64,000 nucleotides of DNA from Micromonospora parathelypteridis (GCF_014201145.1 NZ_JACHDP010000001.1:3658001-3722000); one strand, 5' to 3'; counted from the stretch's first letter, positions 1 to 9,747 are shown. The notes: generated by a model not told the origin, from the letters alone. Made by a program: numbers and translations.

Positions 1-531
1 GTGTTGTTGGGCGCGTGGGCATCCGGCCTGGCGGTGTCGGTCCGGCCTCGCGCCACCGCGGGCCTGCCCGTGCTGGAACCGGGCGGCGACCGGCCGTTCG
101 ACGCGGTCTTCGTGACGCCGGAACGGCAGGACGACTGGCTGGAGGACGTGCCGGACGCCACGCACCGCTACCTCGTCGGCATCGGCCCCGGGCGACTCGC
201 CGACGTGCCGCTGGGCTGGCTCGACTGGTCCGCCGAGGTGCTCCGCTACGGCGAGGCGACGCCCGACCACTCCGCGATCCACCCGTCGGATCCGGCCAGC
301 GCGGACGGCACGACCTACGGTCAGTGGGGTGCGCTCGCCCAGGAGGTCGCCGCGATGCTGGACCTGCGTGCCGGTGACCGACTGCTGGTCGACGCGGCCG
401 AGCACGAGCAGCCGCTGAAGTGGCTGCTCGCTCCGCTCTCCGCCGGCGCGTCCGTGGTCATCAGCGCCAACCTCGACCCGGCGCAGCGGGACACGATCGT
501 CGCAGCCGAGCAGATCACCCGGGTCCTCTGA
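1..531 (+). CDS. TIGR03089 family protein, 5' end cut by window edge
   Basis: The frame is open from the first base and ends in TGA after 176 residues. The segments TYGQWGALAQEVAAMLDL and KWLLAPLSAGASVVIS match the actinobacterial TIGR03089 family, which is distantly related to AMP-binding/acyl-CoA ligase domains but lacks their full catalytic set. Family members are usually about 230-250 aa, so the N-terminal part most likely lies before the window. No ligase motif is visible in this part and no activity can be assigned. The gene stands alone here, followed by about 245 bp before the next start. The family call is from memory of the sequence pattern. Confidence 0.7.
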   Translation: MLLGAWASGLAVSVRPRATAGLPVLEPGGDRPFDAVFVTPERQDDWLEDVPDATHRYLVGIGPGRLADVPLGWLDWSAEVLRYGEATPDHSAIHPSDPASADGTTYGQWGALAQEVAAMLDLRAGDRLLVDAAEHEQPLKWLLAPLSAGASVVISANLDPAQRDTIVAAEQITRVL

Positions 532-777
532 GCCTTCCGGCTCAATTGATCAACTAACTGTTCATCCGTACAGCGCCCGCCTCTCACCGGGCTTGGCTGG
601 CGCGTTCGTCATGAGGCGGCAGGGTCACTGACCGGCTGCGCCCTCCGGCGTGCCACAGCACCTGTAGACCGGAGCGCTGGCATGCCCCCTACCGCACGTT
701 GGCCCCGCCGTGTCGTGGCGAGCCTTCCCACGTCGGTGGCGATGACCTCGCTCCGTTCACTAAGGAGAGAACTCGCC

Positions 778-3700
778 ATGACGCACGCACCACGTGCGCG
801 TAGGAAGCGAACACGCGGACTCCTGTCCGCGGTGGCGCTCGTCCTCATCGCCGGACCGGCGACGGCCTTCGGCCCCACCCTGGCAGGGGCGCAGACGGTC
901 CCGACCAGCGGTAACGCACCGTTGATCAACCTGACCGACGGGCAGAACGTCGAGGGCAAGGTCCCCGTCGTCGTCGAGCCGGTGACGGAGAACGATTCCG
1001 TGACCACCCTCGCGGTCGACGGCGACAGGATCGGCGCCGACAAGACCGCCGGCACCGCCCACTTCGCCTTCGAGATGGGTGGCAACGGCACCGAGGCCCG
1101 CTACCGCAACTACGTCACCGTCAACACGCACACCGCCGAAGCGGACCGCGTCTACCTCCCGGACATCCCCGGCGGGCAGGTCGGCACCCTCGACTTCCCG
1201 GGTGACTGGCTGCAGCCCGGGGCGAACACCGTCACCGTCCACACCGGAGCGAACTGGGTCGACTCGACCACCAAGACCGCCGTCGGCTACGAGGAGTTGC
1301 CCAACGGTGAGGGTGGCCGCTGCCCCAACTACGACGACTACGCGCTGAGCAGCATCAGCCTCAGCCTGCTCGGCGTGGTCGCCGACGGCGAGCAGAACCT
1401 GTTCAGCTACAGCTTCGGTGACGGCACCTGCGGCACCTCGGCGAAGCTGCTCAACCAGGATCTGACCTTCGTCATCTCCGGCGAGCCGGGCAGCACGTCG
1501 GGCCTGCGTACCGACCTCGACACCACCAAGCTCCCCAACGGTACGCACACCGTCAGCGCGACGACCCAGTCGGGCGCGAAGACGTCCGTCACCGTCGACG
1601 TCAACAACGCCCCCGCCGGCGCGGCGGCGGTGACCCCCGGAGACGGTGCCCGCGTACGCGGCACCCGCCCGGTGATCGCCGCGCTGCCCAACGGCGGCAA
1701 GGAGCACGTCGAGTCGCTCGCCATCGACGACAAGCCCGCCGAGAACGCGGAGACGTTGGCCGCTGGCACCGCCACCCTCGGCCTCACCATCGAGGCCGGC
1801 AACTCGGTCGAGGCGCGTTACCAGAACTACGCGCTGGTCAACGGGCACCGGGTCGACCTCGGCGGAGACTACGGCGCCACCGGGGCGGAGGACGCCAAGA
1901 TCGCGTTCCCGACCCGTTTCCTGCACCTCGGTGACAATGTCGTCGAGGTCCGCACCGGCGACTACAACGGCACCGTGAGCGGTGCGACCTGCGCCAACCA
2001 CGACGACTTCAAGCTCACCCGGGCGGCGACGAGCCTCACGCTGAGCACCGCGGGTACGGTGGCGGCCGGCACCACGTACCTCGTCACCACCAGCGGCACG
2101 ACCGTGACGAAGGCGGAGACGACCGCGGCCTCACTGGCGTTGGGCGACGGGACCTGCGCGGCCAACAAGGACGCGGAGTTCCACTTCACCATCGACGGCG
2201 CGCCCACGACGCGTACGGTCGACACGCTCGGCAGCGGCGGTGACGCGCACCTGAAGGTGTTCGTCGGCGGCAACGGCAGCGACAACGGCTACGACAACAC
2301 GGTGCTGATCAACGGCATCCCGTTGGAGATCGGCATGTGGGAGAAGGAGGTCGCCGACCTCGCCTTCCCGAACGAGTGGCTGGTGCCGGGCGTCAACGCC
2401 ATCGAGTTCGTCGCCGGCAACGACCGCGGCAGCGCCAAGCCGGGTGGCTGCGACAACTTCGACGACTTCACCCTGCGGGACTTCCAGTTGCTGCCGACCG
2501 GGGCGAAGGCGACCCAGCTGACCCGCTCGATCGCGCAGACGACCGTCACCATCGGCTCGGGGAGCTACCCGGCCGGTTCCCAGGTGACCACGTACATCGG
2601 TGACGGCACCTGTGGCAGCAGCTACAACGCGGTGCTGACCAAGATGGTCCTGTTCGACGTCACCGCGCAGGACGGCTCGGCGTTGCCGGCGCTGGGCAAG
2701 CGCGCGGACGTCGACACCACGACGATCGCGGACGGCGCCCACACCATCAAGGCGGTCGTCGGGGACAAGACCTCGACGCGGCGCTTCACCACCGACAACA
2801 CCGCGCCGGAGATCGAGAGCAGCGTTCCGGCCGCCGGGCAGCGGTTGACCTCGACCGTCGCGCTCAACATCAAGGTCAAGGACGCAACCGGCGTGGCCGG
2901 TACGCCGACCATCACGCTGGACGGCGCGGCCGTCAAGCAGGGTGACCAGATCGGCCACGGCCTGCCGGCCGGGGAGCACACCATCACGCTGACGGCGACC
3001 GACGCGCTCGGCAACACCGCCACCCGCGAGGTGCGTTTCAGCAGCGCGAGCATCCCGGACGTCCCGACCGAGCTCAACTCGACCGTCAAGGGCACCGACC
3101 CGCTCTCGGCGGAACTCTCCGCCCGGATCCCCGGCGCCGAGGGTGTCGGGTTGACCGCCACCTTCACCAAGGCGGACGTGGTCCTGCCGACCGAGGGCTA
3201 CCAGGGCGAGGCGGCCGACGTGCCGACCACGCTCGACGTCCAGCACGACAAGAGCGTGGACGTCACCTCGCTGCGTCCGCTCGACGGCGCGACGATCGAC
3301 ACCGCGTCCAGCCGCGCGGTGGTCTTCCAGCGGTACGACCTGCCGCTGGGGGCGACCAAGCAGGAGCCGACGCTGCGCTGGTCGGGCACCATCGACCCGG
3401 CGCGGATCGTGGCGCTGCGGGCATGGAACCCGGCAACCAAGAAGTGGGTCGTGCTGACCAGTTCGCGGGGGCAGACCGGGCAGGACACCGTCCTGACCGC
3501 GCAGGTCGAGGCCGGCTACCGCGACAGCGGGACCGTGCACGTGCTGGTCACGGGTGAGGACCCGTTCGCCGACGACCTGTCCCCGCACGACTCGTCGGCG
3601 CAGAACGACAAGGATCGCTTCGAGGACCCTGCCTCGTACGACTTCTCGTTGGCGCACTTCACCGACACCCAGTACATCACCGAGGGTGCGGCCGGCGGCA

Positions 3701-5763
3701 CGTACGACGACTTCGACGGCAAGGCCGAGCCCTCGGACGTCGAGACGGTCGAGGAGCAGGCGATCTGGTCGGCCGCGTACCGCGACCAGATGCAGTGGAT
3801 CGCCGACAACGCGGCAAGCCGCAAGATCGCGTACGCCGCGCACACCGGTGACGTCATCGAGAACGACTACTACGACCCGCTGGCCACCAACCCGGACGGT
3901 TCGCTGAAGCGGCCCGGTCTCCACGAGCAGGTTGAGAAGGAACTGGCGACCGCCTCCGGATTCCAGAAGATCCTCGACGACAACGGCGTCGTCAACCAGG
4001 TCATCGCGGGTAACCACGACGACCAGTTGGGTGCCGAGACGGGCCCGACGTCCCGGTTCAGCCGGACCTTCAGCGCCGACCGCTACTACGGGACGGCCAA
4101 GTCCTGGCCGAAGGGCACCGAATACCACGCGTGGGACGAGGTGACCAAGGCCGACGGATCCGTAACGCCGGGTAAGGACAACCAGAACAACTACCTGCTC
4201 TTCTCCGCCGGTGGTCTGGACTTCGTCGCGGTCGGCCTGTCGTACGGCGTGACGCCGGCGGAGGCCAAGTGGGCGGACTCGATCTTCAAGCGGTACAAGG
4301 ACCGCAACGGGATCCTGCTCTCCCACGACTACCTGAAGCCGTCGGCCAACCCCGACGGTCGCGGGGCGGACTTCTCCGCGCCGGACGGCTCGCCGCTCTT
4401 CAAGCAGGTCGTCGAGACCAACGCGAACGTCTTCCTGGTCCTCGCCGGTCACGAGCACGGCGTCGGCACCAACCTGAAGTCGAAGATCGGCGTCACCGTC
4501 AGCCACGACGTCGTCGAGTTGCTCGCCGACTACCAGTTCTACACGGTCACCGCCGGGGAACTCTGGCCGAACCAGGTCGCCGCCGACGGCACCATCGACG
4601 TCAACGGTGACGGCAAGGCAGACCACAAGGCCACCGACCGGTTGCAGTTCGGCGCGAGCTTCCTGCGCCTGCTGCAGTTCGACGTGGACCGGGCCGAGAT
4701 GCACATCGACACGTACTCGCCGCTGCTCAAGAACTTCGGAGCGACCGAGTACGACATCCGCCAGGACGGCAGCCAGACCAAGCCGCGGTACAACGGCTCG
4801 GAGGACAACCTGACGCTGCCGGTGGACCTCACCACCCGTAAGACGTCGTTCACGACCGACTCGCTCGCCGCGTACGTGCCGTCGGGCACGGTCGGCACCG
4901 ACGAGGTCACCTCGAACGGCGTCGCCACGACGACCTGGGACAAGCTCCTGCCGGGCACCTCGTACGGCTGGATCGTCTCCGCGAAGAGCGCCGACGGTGG
5001 CGAGGCGGTGGCCCAACCGGCCGTGTTCCGTACCGCCAAGCAGGTCCCGACGATGACCGTCACCGCCGCCCCGACCAACTGGGGCACCGCGGCGACGGTG
5101 ACCGTGAAGGTCGCGGCCGGCAGCACGCCGGTCACCGGTGCGGTGGAGTTGCGCGAGGGTACGACCATCCGCGGTTCGGCCACGGTGACCAACGGTGCCG
5201 CGACGTTCACCCTTCCGGTGGGCCTCGCGGGCGGCCAGCACACGCTGACCGCGTCGTACCCGGGCGATGAGCACCTCACGCCGGTGGAGGCCACCGCCAC
5301 CCTGACGGTGAACCTGCCGGCGGAGTGGAGTTCGTCGACGGTCTACAACGACGGGGACCGGGCGACCTACCAGGGCAGGGTCTTCCGGGCCTCCTGGTAC
5401 ACGAAGAACCAGAAGCCGGGCGCCGATCCGAACGGCGCGTGGCAGGAAATCGCCATGACCGAGGACGGCACCTCGGTCTGGACCGCGTCGCGTGTCTTCA
5501 ACGCCGGTGAGTTCGCCATGTACGACGGCAAGAAGTGGCGGGCCCAGTGGTACACCCGCAACCAGAAGCCAGGCGACCGCAACGGTTCCTGGGAGGAGAT
5601 CGCCCCGACCCCGCCGGACAACAGCCCGGCGGCCTGGACGCTCACGAAGGTGTACAACGCCGGTGACCGGGTGTCCTTCAAGGGTCATGTCTACGAGGCC
5701 AAGTGGTGGACCCGCGGCCAGGAGCCGGGTGACAAGAACGGCCCCTGGAAGCTGATCAAGTAA
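778..5763 (+). CDS. secreted multidomain metallophosphoesterase with C-terminal sugar-binding modules
   Basis: The protein has 1661 residues. I start it at ATG 778, preceded by AAGGAGAG and followed by a signal peptide (Arg/Lys-rich head, then LLSAVALVLIAGPATAF); an in-frame upstream start at 682 would bury that signal. Residues about 40-640 hold three copies of an unrecognised domain, each with a C-x-N-x-DD-[FY] motif (near 182, 405 and 558) and a GDGTC motif (near 215, 457 and 608). An Ig-like domain follows at about 680-765. The calcineurin-like phosphoesterase domain carries HFTDTQ (about 961-965), HTGDV (about 1022), GNHDD (about 1079) and GHEHG (about 1223), so metal ligands are present. 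A fibronectin-type and an Ig-like module come next. Three CBM5/12-like modules begin near 1515, 1568 and 1619, each with a W-Y/F-xx-GD/GE core and an NG-W ending. It is probably an extracellular phosphoesterase tethered to chitin- or cell-wall-type glycans. Its substrate is unknown. Confidence 0.88.
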   Translation: MTHAPRARRKRTRGLLSAVALVLIAGPATAFGPTLAGAQTVPTSGNAPLINLTDGQNVEGKVPVVVEPVTENDSVTTLAVDGDRIGADKTAGTAHFAFEMGGNGTEARYRNYVTVNTHTAEADRVYLPDIPGGQVGTLDFPGDWLQPGANTVTVHTGANWVDSTTKTAVGYEELPNGEGGRCPNYDDYALSSISLSLLGVVADGEQNLFSYSFGDGTCGTSAKLLNQDLTFVISGEPGSTSGLRTDLDTTKLPNGTHTVSATTQSGAKTSVTVDVNNAPAGAAAVTPGDGARVRGTRPVIAALPNGGKEHVESLAIDDKPAENAETLAAGTATLGLTIEAGNSVEARYQNYALVNGHRVDLGGDYGATGAEDAKIAFPTRFLHLGDNVVEVRTGDYNGTVSGATCANHDDFKLTRAATSLTLSTAGTVAAGTTYLVTTSGTTVTKAETTAASLALGDGTCAANKDAEFHFTIDGAPTTRTVDTLGSGGDAHLKVFVGGNGSDNGYDNTVLINGIPLEIGMWEKEVADLAFPNEWLVPGVNAIEFVAGNDRGSAKPGGCDNFDDFTLRDFQLLPTGAKATQLTRSIAQTTVTIGSGSYPAGSQVTTYIGDGTCGSSYNAVLTKMVLFDVTAQDGSALPALGKRADVDTTTIADGAHTIKAVVGDKTSTRRFTTDNTAPEIESSVPAAGQRLTSTVALNIKVKDATGVAGTPTITLDGAAVKQGDQIGHGLPAGEHTITLTATDALGNTATREVRFSSASIPDVPTELNSTVKGTDPLSAELSARIPGAEGVGLTATFTKADVVLPTEGYQGEAADVPTTLDVQHDKSVDVTSLRPLDGATIDTASSRAVVFQRYDLPLGATKQEPTLRWSGTIDPARIVALRAWNPATKKWVVLTSSRGQTGQDTVLTAQVEAGYRDSGTVHVLVTGEDPFADDLSPHDSSAQNDKDRFEDPASYDFSLAHFTDTQYITEGAAGGTYDDFDGKAEPSDVETVEEQAIWSAAYRDQMQWIADNAASRKIAYAAHTGDVIENDYYDPLATNPDGSLKRPGLHEQVEKELATASGFQKILDDNGVVNQVIAGNHDDQLGAETGPTSRFSRTFSADRYYGTAKSWPKGTEYHAWDEVTKADGSVTPGKDNQNNYLLFSAGGLDFVAVGLSYGVTPAEAKWADSIFKRYKDRNGILLSHDYLKPSANPDGRGADFSAPDGSPLFKQVVETNANVFLVLAGHEHGVGTNLKSKIGVTVSHDVVELLADYQFYTVTAGELWPNQVAADGTIDVNGDGKADHKATDRLQFGASFLRLLQFDVDRAEMHIDTYSPLLKNFGATEYDIRQDGSQTKPRYNGSEDNLTLPVDLTTRKTSFTTDSLAAYVPSGTVGTDEVTSNGVATTTWDKLLPGTSYGWIVSAKSADGGEAVAQPAVFRTAKQVPTMTVTAAPTNWGTAATVTVKVAAGSTPVTGAVELREGTTIRGSATVTNGAATFTLPVGLAGGQHTLTASYPGDEHLTPVEATATLTVNLPAEWSSSTVYNDGDRATYQGRVFRASWYTKNQKPGADPNGAWQEIAMTEDGTSVWTASRVFNAGEFAMYDGKKWRAQWYTRNQKPGDRNGSWEEIAPTPPDNSPAAWTLTKVYNAGDRVSFKGHVYEAKWWTRGQEPGDKNGPWKLIK

Positions 5764-5779
5764 TCAGGTTCGCGTAACG

Positions 5780-5810
5780 CCGGCCCGGGACCGTTTCGGT
5801 CCCGGGCCGG
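5780..5810 (+). terminator. strong intrinsic terminator after metallophosphoesterase
   Basis: A perfect 14-bp GC stem (CCGGCCCGGGACCG and its complement) encloses a three-base TTT loop. It lies 17 bp after the stop codon. There is no clean T-run, as is common in high-GC actinomycetes. Confidence 0.85.
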
Positions 5811-5923
5811 TGCGCTCTCTTCACCCGTCCGGTGGAGCCCACCCGTTCCACCAACTCTCACGTTTCACCTGCTCCTACGCTTCGCCGAAGGCAGGTGGCA
5901 CCTGTGCGGGCGGCGGAAGGGCG

Positions 5924-6649
5924 ATGGCGGTGTCGAGGCGTACACGTCGGATTGTGGGTTCGGCGGTGGCCGGCGGCCTGTTCGCCCTCGGGGTGATCGC
6001 GCCGGGACCGGCGGCGGCGCCGCTACCCCGCGCGGCCCACGCCGACGGCCCGGTGGCCCCCGAAGCGCGTGCGCCGCGTCCGCCGCTGCTCCCGGCCGAC
6101 TTCCAGGGGACGGGCCGGTACATCGTGCGTGACCTCGGCATCGACGTGCCGTTCACCTGGCAGGGCAGGGATGGCAACAGCCAGATGATCGCCGGCGGCC
6201 CTGAGCACCCGATCTGGTTCACGAACCTGATCTACGAGAACACGCTCTACACGCTCACCTACAAGTGGCCGAACATTCCGCTGTTCCCGCCGCGCGCGTG
6301 CAGCAAGGTCCCGGGGTTCTTCAACCGGCAGATCTTCAACGACAAGCTGAAGACCGCGCGCTTCGTCGGGCCCGAGATCCTGCAGGGCGAGAAGGACCGG
6401 CACGTCGACCACTGGCGGGTCGGGGTCGTCGGGGGCTCCACCGTGCCGGGGGAGTTCTTCCGGTTCCCGCTCGCGCTCGGCGACATCTACGTCGACCAGC
6501 ACGACCCGAGCCGCTGGTGGCAGGTGCTGCAGTTCGGCCTGCAGAACCTCTTCGACCCAGAGCTGGACGAGTGGTTCACGATGGACACCTTCGAGCACCG
6601 GCCCGGAGTGGTCACCCTCCCCGACCGCTGCCCACCCCCGACCTCCTGA
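5924..6649 (+). CDS. secreted protein of unknown function
   Basis: This is a 241-aa protein starting at ATG 5924 (MAVSRRTRR), just after GGCGGAAGG. An alternative start at 5810 would begin inside the preceding terminator stem and is rejected. The N-terminus is a signal peptide: basic head, hydrophobic stretch VGSAVAGGLFALGVIAPG, and an Ala-rich cleavage zone. The mature part is rich in Trp, Phe and Pro (FTWQGRDGNSQMIAG, LTYKWPNIPLFPPRAC) and has two cysteines that could form a disulfide. I do not recognise a family. It is expressed separately from the metallophosphoesterase, given the terminator between them. Confidence 0.7.
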   Translation: MAVSRRTRRIVGSAVAGGLFALGVIAPGPAAAPLPRAAHADGPVAPEARAPRPPLLPADFQGTGRYIVRDLGIDVPFTWQGRDGNSQMIAGGPEHPIWFTNLIYENTLYTLTYKWPNIPLFPPRACSKVPGFFNRQIFNDKLKTARFVGPEILQGEKDRHVDHWRVGVVGGSTVPGEFFRFPLALGDIYVDQHDPSRWWQVLQFGLQNLFDPELDEWFTMDTFEHRPGVVTLPDRCPPPTS

Positions 6650-6671
6650 CGTCGCGAGTTGATGAACTCGG

Positions 6672-8351
6672 TCAGTCGAAGGACGGTAGGGACGGGCCGA
6701 GGACGTCGTCCGCGTCGACGATCGTGTACGCGTACCCCTGCTCGGCCAGGAACCGCTGCCGGTGTGCCGCGTACTCCGTGTCGATCGTGTCCCGGGAGAC
6801 GACCGTGTAGAAGTGCGCCTGCCGGCCATCCGCCTTCGGCCGCAGCACCCGACCCAGCCGCTGCGCCTCCTCCTGGCGCGACCCGAACGTCCCCGACACC
6901 TGGATCGCCACCGCCGCCTCGGGCAGGTCGATGGAGAAGTTGCCAACCTTCGAGATCACCAACGTGCGGATCTCGCCGGTGCGGAACGCGTCGAAGAGGC
7001 GCTCCCGCTCCTTGTTGGTGGTCGAGCCCTGGATGATCGGCGCATCCAGGTATTCGCCGAGCTGATGCAACTGGTCGATGTACGCGCCGATCACCAGCAC
7101 CTGGTCGTCCGGGTGCCGGTCGACAAGCGCCTTCACCACCGGCAGCTTCGTGCGGGCGGTCGCCGCCATCCGGTAGCGCTCCTCGGCCTCCGCCGTCGCG
7201 TACGACATCCGCTCCGCGTCGGTCAGCGTCACCCGGACCTCGGTGCACTCGGCCGGGGCGATCCAGCCCTGCGACTCGATGTCCTTCCACGGCGCGTCGT
7301 ACCGCTTCGGGCCGATCAGGCTGAACACGTCACCCTCGCGGCCGTCCTCGCGTACCAGAGTCGCCGTGAGGCCCAACCGGCGGCGGGCCTGGAGGTCCGC
7401 GGTGAACCGGAAGATCGGTGCCGGCAGCAGGTGTACCTCGTCGTAGACGACCAGGCCCCAGTCGCGGGCCCCGAACAGGTCCAGGTGGGTGAACGCGCCG
7501 CCGCGCCGTGAGGTGAGCACCTGGTACGTCGCGATGGTGACCGGGCGGATCTCCTTGCGCTCCCCGGAGTACTCCCCGATCTCCTCCTCGGTCAGCGACG
7601 TGCGGGCGATCAGCTCCCGCTTCCACTGCCGGCCGGCGACGGTGTTGGTGACCAGGATCAGCGTGGTCGCCTTCGCCTCGGCCATCGCCGCCGCGCCGAC
7701 CAGGGTCTTGCCGGCGCCGCAGGGCAGCACCACCACACCCGACCCGCCGGCCCAGAACGCCTCGACAGCCTCCCGCTGGTACGACCGCAGCGTCCACGGC
7801 TTGCGCCCGTCCTTGCCGGCCTCGGCCAGCTCGATCGGGTGCGCCTCACCGTCGACGTAACCGGCCAGGTCCTCCGCCGGCCAGCCCAGCTTGAGCAGCG
7901 CCTGCTTGAGCCGGCCGCGCTCGGACGGGTGCACCCGGATGGTGTCGTCGTCGATCTTGTCGCCGAGCATCCCGGCGAGCTTCTTGCTCTTGGCCACCTC
8001 GATCAGCACCAGCCGGTCCAGTGCGCGCAGCACCAGCCCGTACGCCGGGTCGTTGGCGAGCTGGAGCCGGCCGTACCGGTCCATCGTCTCGGCCACGTCC
8101 ACCAGCAGCGCGTGCGGCACCGGATAACGGGAGTACTTGATCAGCGAGTCGACCACACCCTCCGCGTCGTGCCCCGCCGCCCGGGCGTTCCACAGGCCCA
8201 GCGGGGTCAGCCGATAGGTGTGCACGTGCTCCGGCGAGCGCTCCAACTCGGCGAACGGCGCGATCGCCATCCGGCAGGCCTGCGCGTCGGGGTGGTCGAT
8301 CTCCAGCAGCAGGGTCTTGTCCGACTGCACGATCAGTGGTCCACCGCTCAC
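6672..8351 (-). CDS. XPB (ERCC3)-type DNA repair helicase
   Basis: The product is a 559-aa SF2 helicase. The start is taken as GTG 8351 (MSGGPLIVQSDKTLLL), preceded by GAGGAGAGGACG; a longer frame upstream is not supported. Motifs in order are Walker A LPCGAGKTLVG (near residue 210), Walker B VYDEVHLLPA, the XPB-typical LTATLVREDGREGD with the R-E-D triad, and motif VI QRLGRVLRPK. The N-terminal region is the helicase-XPB-1 type. Bacterial XPB is a 3'-5' ATP-dependent helicase linked to nucleotide excision repair. The helicase-associated gene at 9793-12279 lies on the same strand, and the two are neighbours in mycobacteria as well (recalled as Rv0861c/Rv0862c). Confidence 0.95.
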   Translation of the reverse strand: MSGGPLIVQSDKTLLLEIDHPDAQACRMAIAPFAELERSPEHVHTYRLTPLGLWNARAAGHDAEGVVDSLIKYSRYPVPHALLVDVAETMDRYGRLQLANDPAYGLVLRALDRLVLIEVAKSKKLAGMLGDKIDDDTIRVHPSERGRLKQALLKLGWPAEDLAGYVDGEAHPIELAEAGKDGRKPWTLRSYQREAVEAFWAGGSGVVVLPCGAGKTLVGAAAMAEAKATTLILVTNTVAGRQWKRELIARTSLTEEEIGEYSGERKEIRPVTIATYQVLTSRRGGAFTHLDLFGARDWGLVVYDEVHLLPAPIFRFTADLQARRRLGLTATLVREDGREGDVFSLIGPKRYDAPWKDIESQGWIAPAECTEVRVTLTDAERMSYATAEAEERYRMAATARTKLPVVKALVDRHPDDQVLVIGAYIDQLHQLGEYLDAPIIQGSTTNKERERLFDAFRTGEIRTLVISKVGNFSIDLPEAAVAIQVSGTFGSRQEEAQRLGRVLRPKADGRQAHFYTVVSRDTIDTEYAAHRQRFLAEQGYAYTIVDADDVLGPSLPSFD

Positions 8352-8522
8352 GCCAGCGTCCTCTCCTCGGTTTGCCCTACGGCCGGACGGGTCGCATACC
8401 CGCCGGTGGCCGACCATCCAGTGTTGCACGGTGTGGGATGTCGGAAGAAAAATGCTCACCGGCCGCAACCGTGACGGCACTTATGAACGTCTAGTAAAGG
8501 GACGACTGCCAGGGGAGGCTCC

Positions 8523-9413
8523 ATGAGGCGTGTTCGGATCACTTCCCGGCTGGTTGCCCTGGTGGTGGTTGTGCTGGTCGGCGCCGGTGCGTGCGCGTTC
8601 GATCCGCAGGCTGGCGGGGGTGGTGGCGGGGGAGCCGCCCCAGCCGGTGCGGCGGAACAGGCAACGGGGGCGAGCGACACGCCCGGGCCGGACCAGCGCG
8701 GCCGGTCGACGCCGGCCGCGCCCACCACCGCCACCACCAGGCCGACACCGACACCGACGTCGAAACCCACCCGCAGCGCAACGCCGAAGCCGACACCCAG
8801 CACCGGTACGTCGACCGTCGCCGGCTGTCCGCAGGGCCAGCACCAGCGCGAGGTGGAGACCTACCTGGCCCGGTTGGGCGGGTTCGGGGCCGTGACCGTG
8901 GACGGCCGGCAGTCCGCCGCCGACTGCGCCGCGATCAAGAAGTTCCAGAAGAGGTACGGCATTCGCCCCGTCGAGGGTCGCGCTGGACCGACCACGTACG
9001 ACGTGGCCCAGCGCCTCGCCACCACCGACCCGGCCCGTTGCAAGGCCGGCACGGGCACCACGTTCTGCGTCGACCTGACCCGGCAGACCGTCTGGGCGAT
9101 CCGTGGCGGCAAGGTGATCATGCCTCCGACGGTGACCCGCACCGGAATGTCCGGCTACCGCACCCCGGCCGGCACGTTCACCGTCAACTTCCGCAACCCG
9201 AAGGAGTGGTCCGACCCGTACGAGGTGTGGCTGCCGTACTGGCAGCACTTCACCCAGGGGATGGGCTTCCACGAGACCACCACCTACCTGCACGACAAGT
9301 CGATCGGCTCGCACGGTTGCGTCAACCTGCTGCACGCCGACGCCGTCCGCATGTGGGAGCTGGGGAAGGTCGGCACCCGGGTGGTGCTGATCGGCCGCCG
9401 CCCCGGCACCTGA
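8523..9413 (+). CDS. secreted L,D-transpeptidase with peptidoglycan-binding domain
   Basis: This is a 296-aa exported protein. The N-terminus is a signal sequence (RLVALVVVVLVGAGACAF) with a lipobox-like GAC, so it may be a lipoprotein, although the -3 position is not the usual Leu. A Thr/Pro/Ala-rich linker (about 45-100) and a peptidoglycan-binding helix bundle (about 103-165) follow. The YkuD catalytic domain contains H250 and the SHGCVN signature with nucleophile C266. Such enzymes make 3-3 crosslinks or attach proteins in peptidoglycan. It is transcribed divergently from the XPB gene across about 170 bp. The start ATG follows AGGGGAGGCTCC. Confidence 0.9.
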   Translation: MRRVRITSRLVALVVVVLVGAGACAFDPQAGGGGGGGAAPAGAAEQATGASDTPGPDQRGRSTPAAPTTATTRPTPTPTSKPTRSATPKPTPSTGTSTVAGCPQGQHQREVETYLARLGGFGAVTVDGRQSAADCAAIKKFQKRYGIRPVEGRAGPTTYDVAQRLATTDPARCKAGTGTTFCVDLTRQTVWAIRGGKVIMPPTVTRTGMSGYRTPAGTFTVNFRNPKEWSDPYEVWLPYWQHFTQGMGFHETTTYLHDKSIGSHGCVNLLHADAVRMWELGKVGTRVVLIGRRPGT

Positions 9414-9510
9414 CGGACACGGAGCGAATCGCGGGGATAACCCCCTGTCCGACCGGTCTCCCGAGTGTCACCCTTGGAGTCCAGGGCCGGACCGGGCGGG
9501 GAGGCTGGGC

Positions 9511-9747
9511 ATGACGGTCGACCGTGACGTGATCGCAGAGCATGAGCAAACACCACCCGACGAGGTGTCCCGCGCGACCGTGATCGCCTACGCCGTCGCC
9601 GCGACGCTCCTCGTCGGGTGGTTCCTCTTCGGCTGGCTGGTGCTGCGGCAGGGCTTCATCGACTCGGTCGGGGAGTCCGCCGGCGCCGGCTTCGCGCTGT
9701 TGCTTGTCATCTCGGTGGTCGGCACCGTCCGCCGCAGTCGTCGCTGA
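9511..9747 (+). CDS. small two-helix membrane protein
   Basis: The protein has 78 residues with a short charged N-terminus, then two hydrophobic segments (VIAYAVAATLLVGWFLFGWLV and GAGFALLLVISVVG) and a basic tail RRSRR. The ATG is preceded by GGGGAGGCTGGGC. It has no recognisable catalytic motif. It converges on the helicase-associated gene with a shared hairpin at its 3' end. Confidence 0.72.
   Translation: MTVDRDVIAEHEQTPPDEVSRATVIAYAVAATLLVGWFLFGWLVLRQGFIDSVGESAGAGFALLLVISVVGTVRRSRR

Noticed and set aside
2131..5688. 1185-aa minus-strand open frame
   Set aside because: It is the reverse shadow of the metallophosphoesterase gene, made possible by high third-position GC. It is dominated by Arg, Gly, Val and Asp runs and has no family motif.
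5810..5923. Upstream start for the secreted protein at 5924
   Set aside because: It begins inside the terminator stem of the previous gene and puts about 38 polar residues before the signal peptide.
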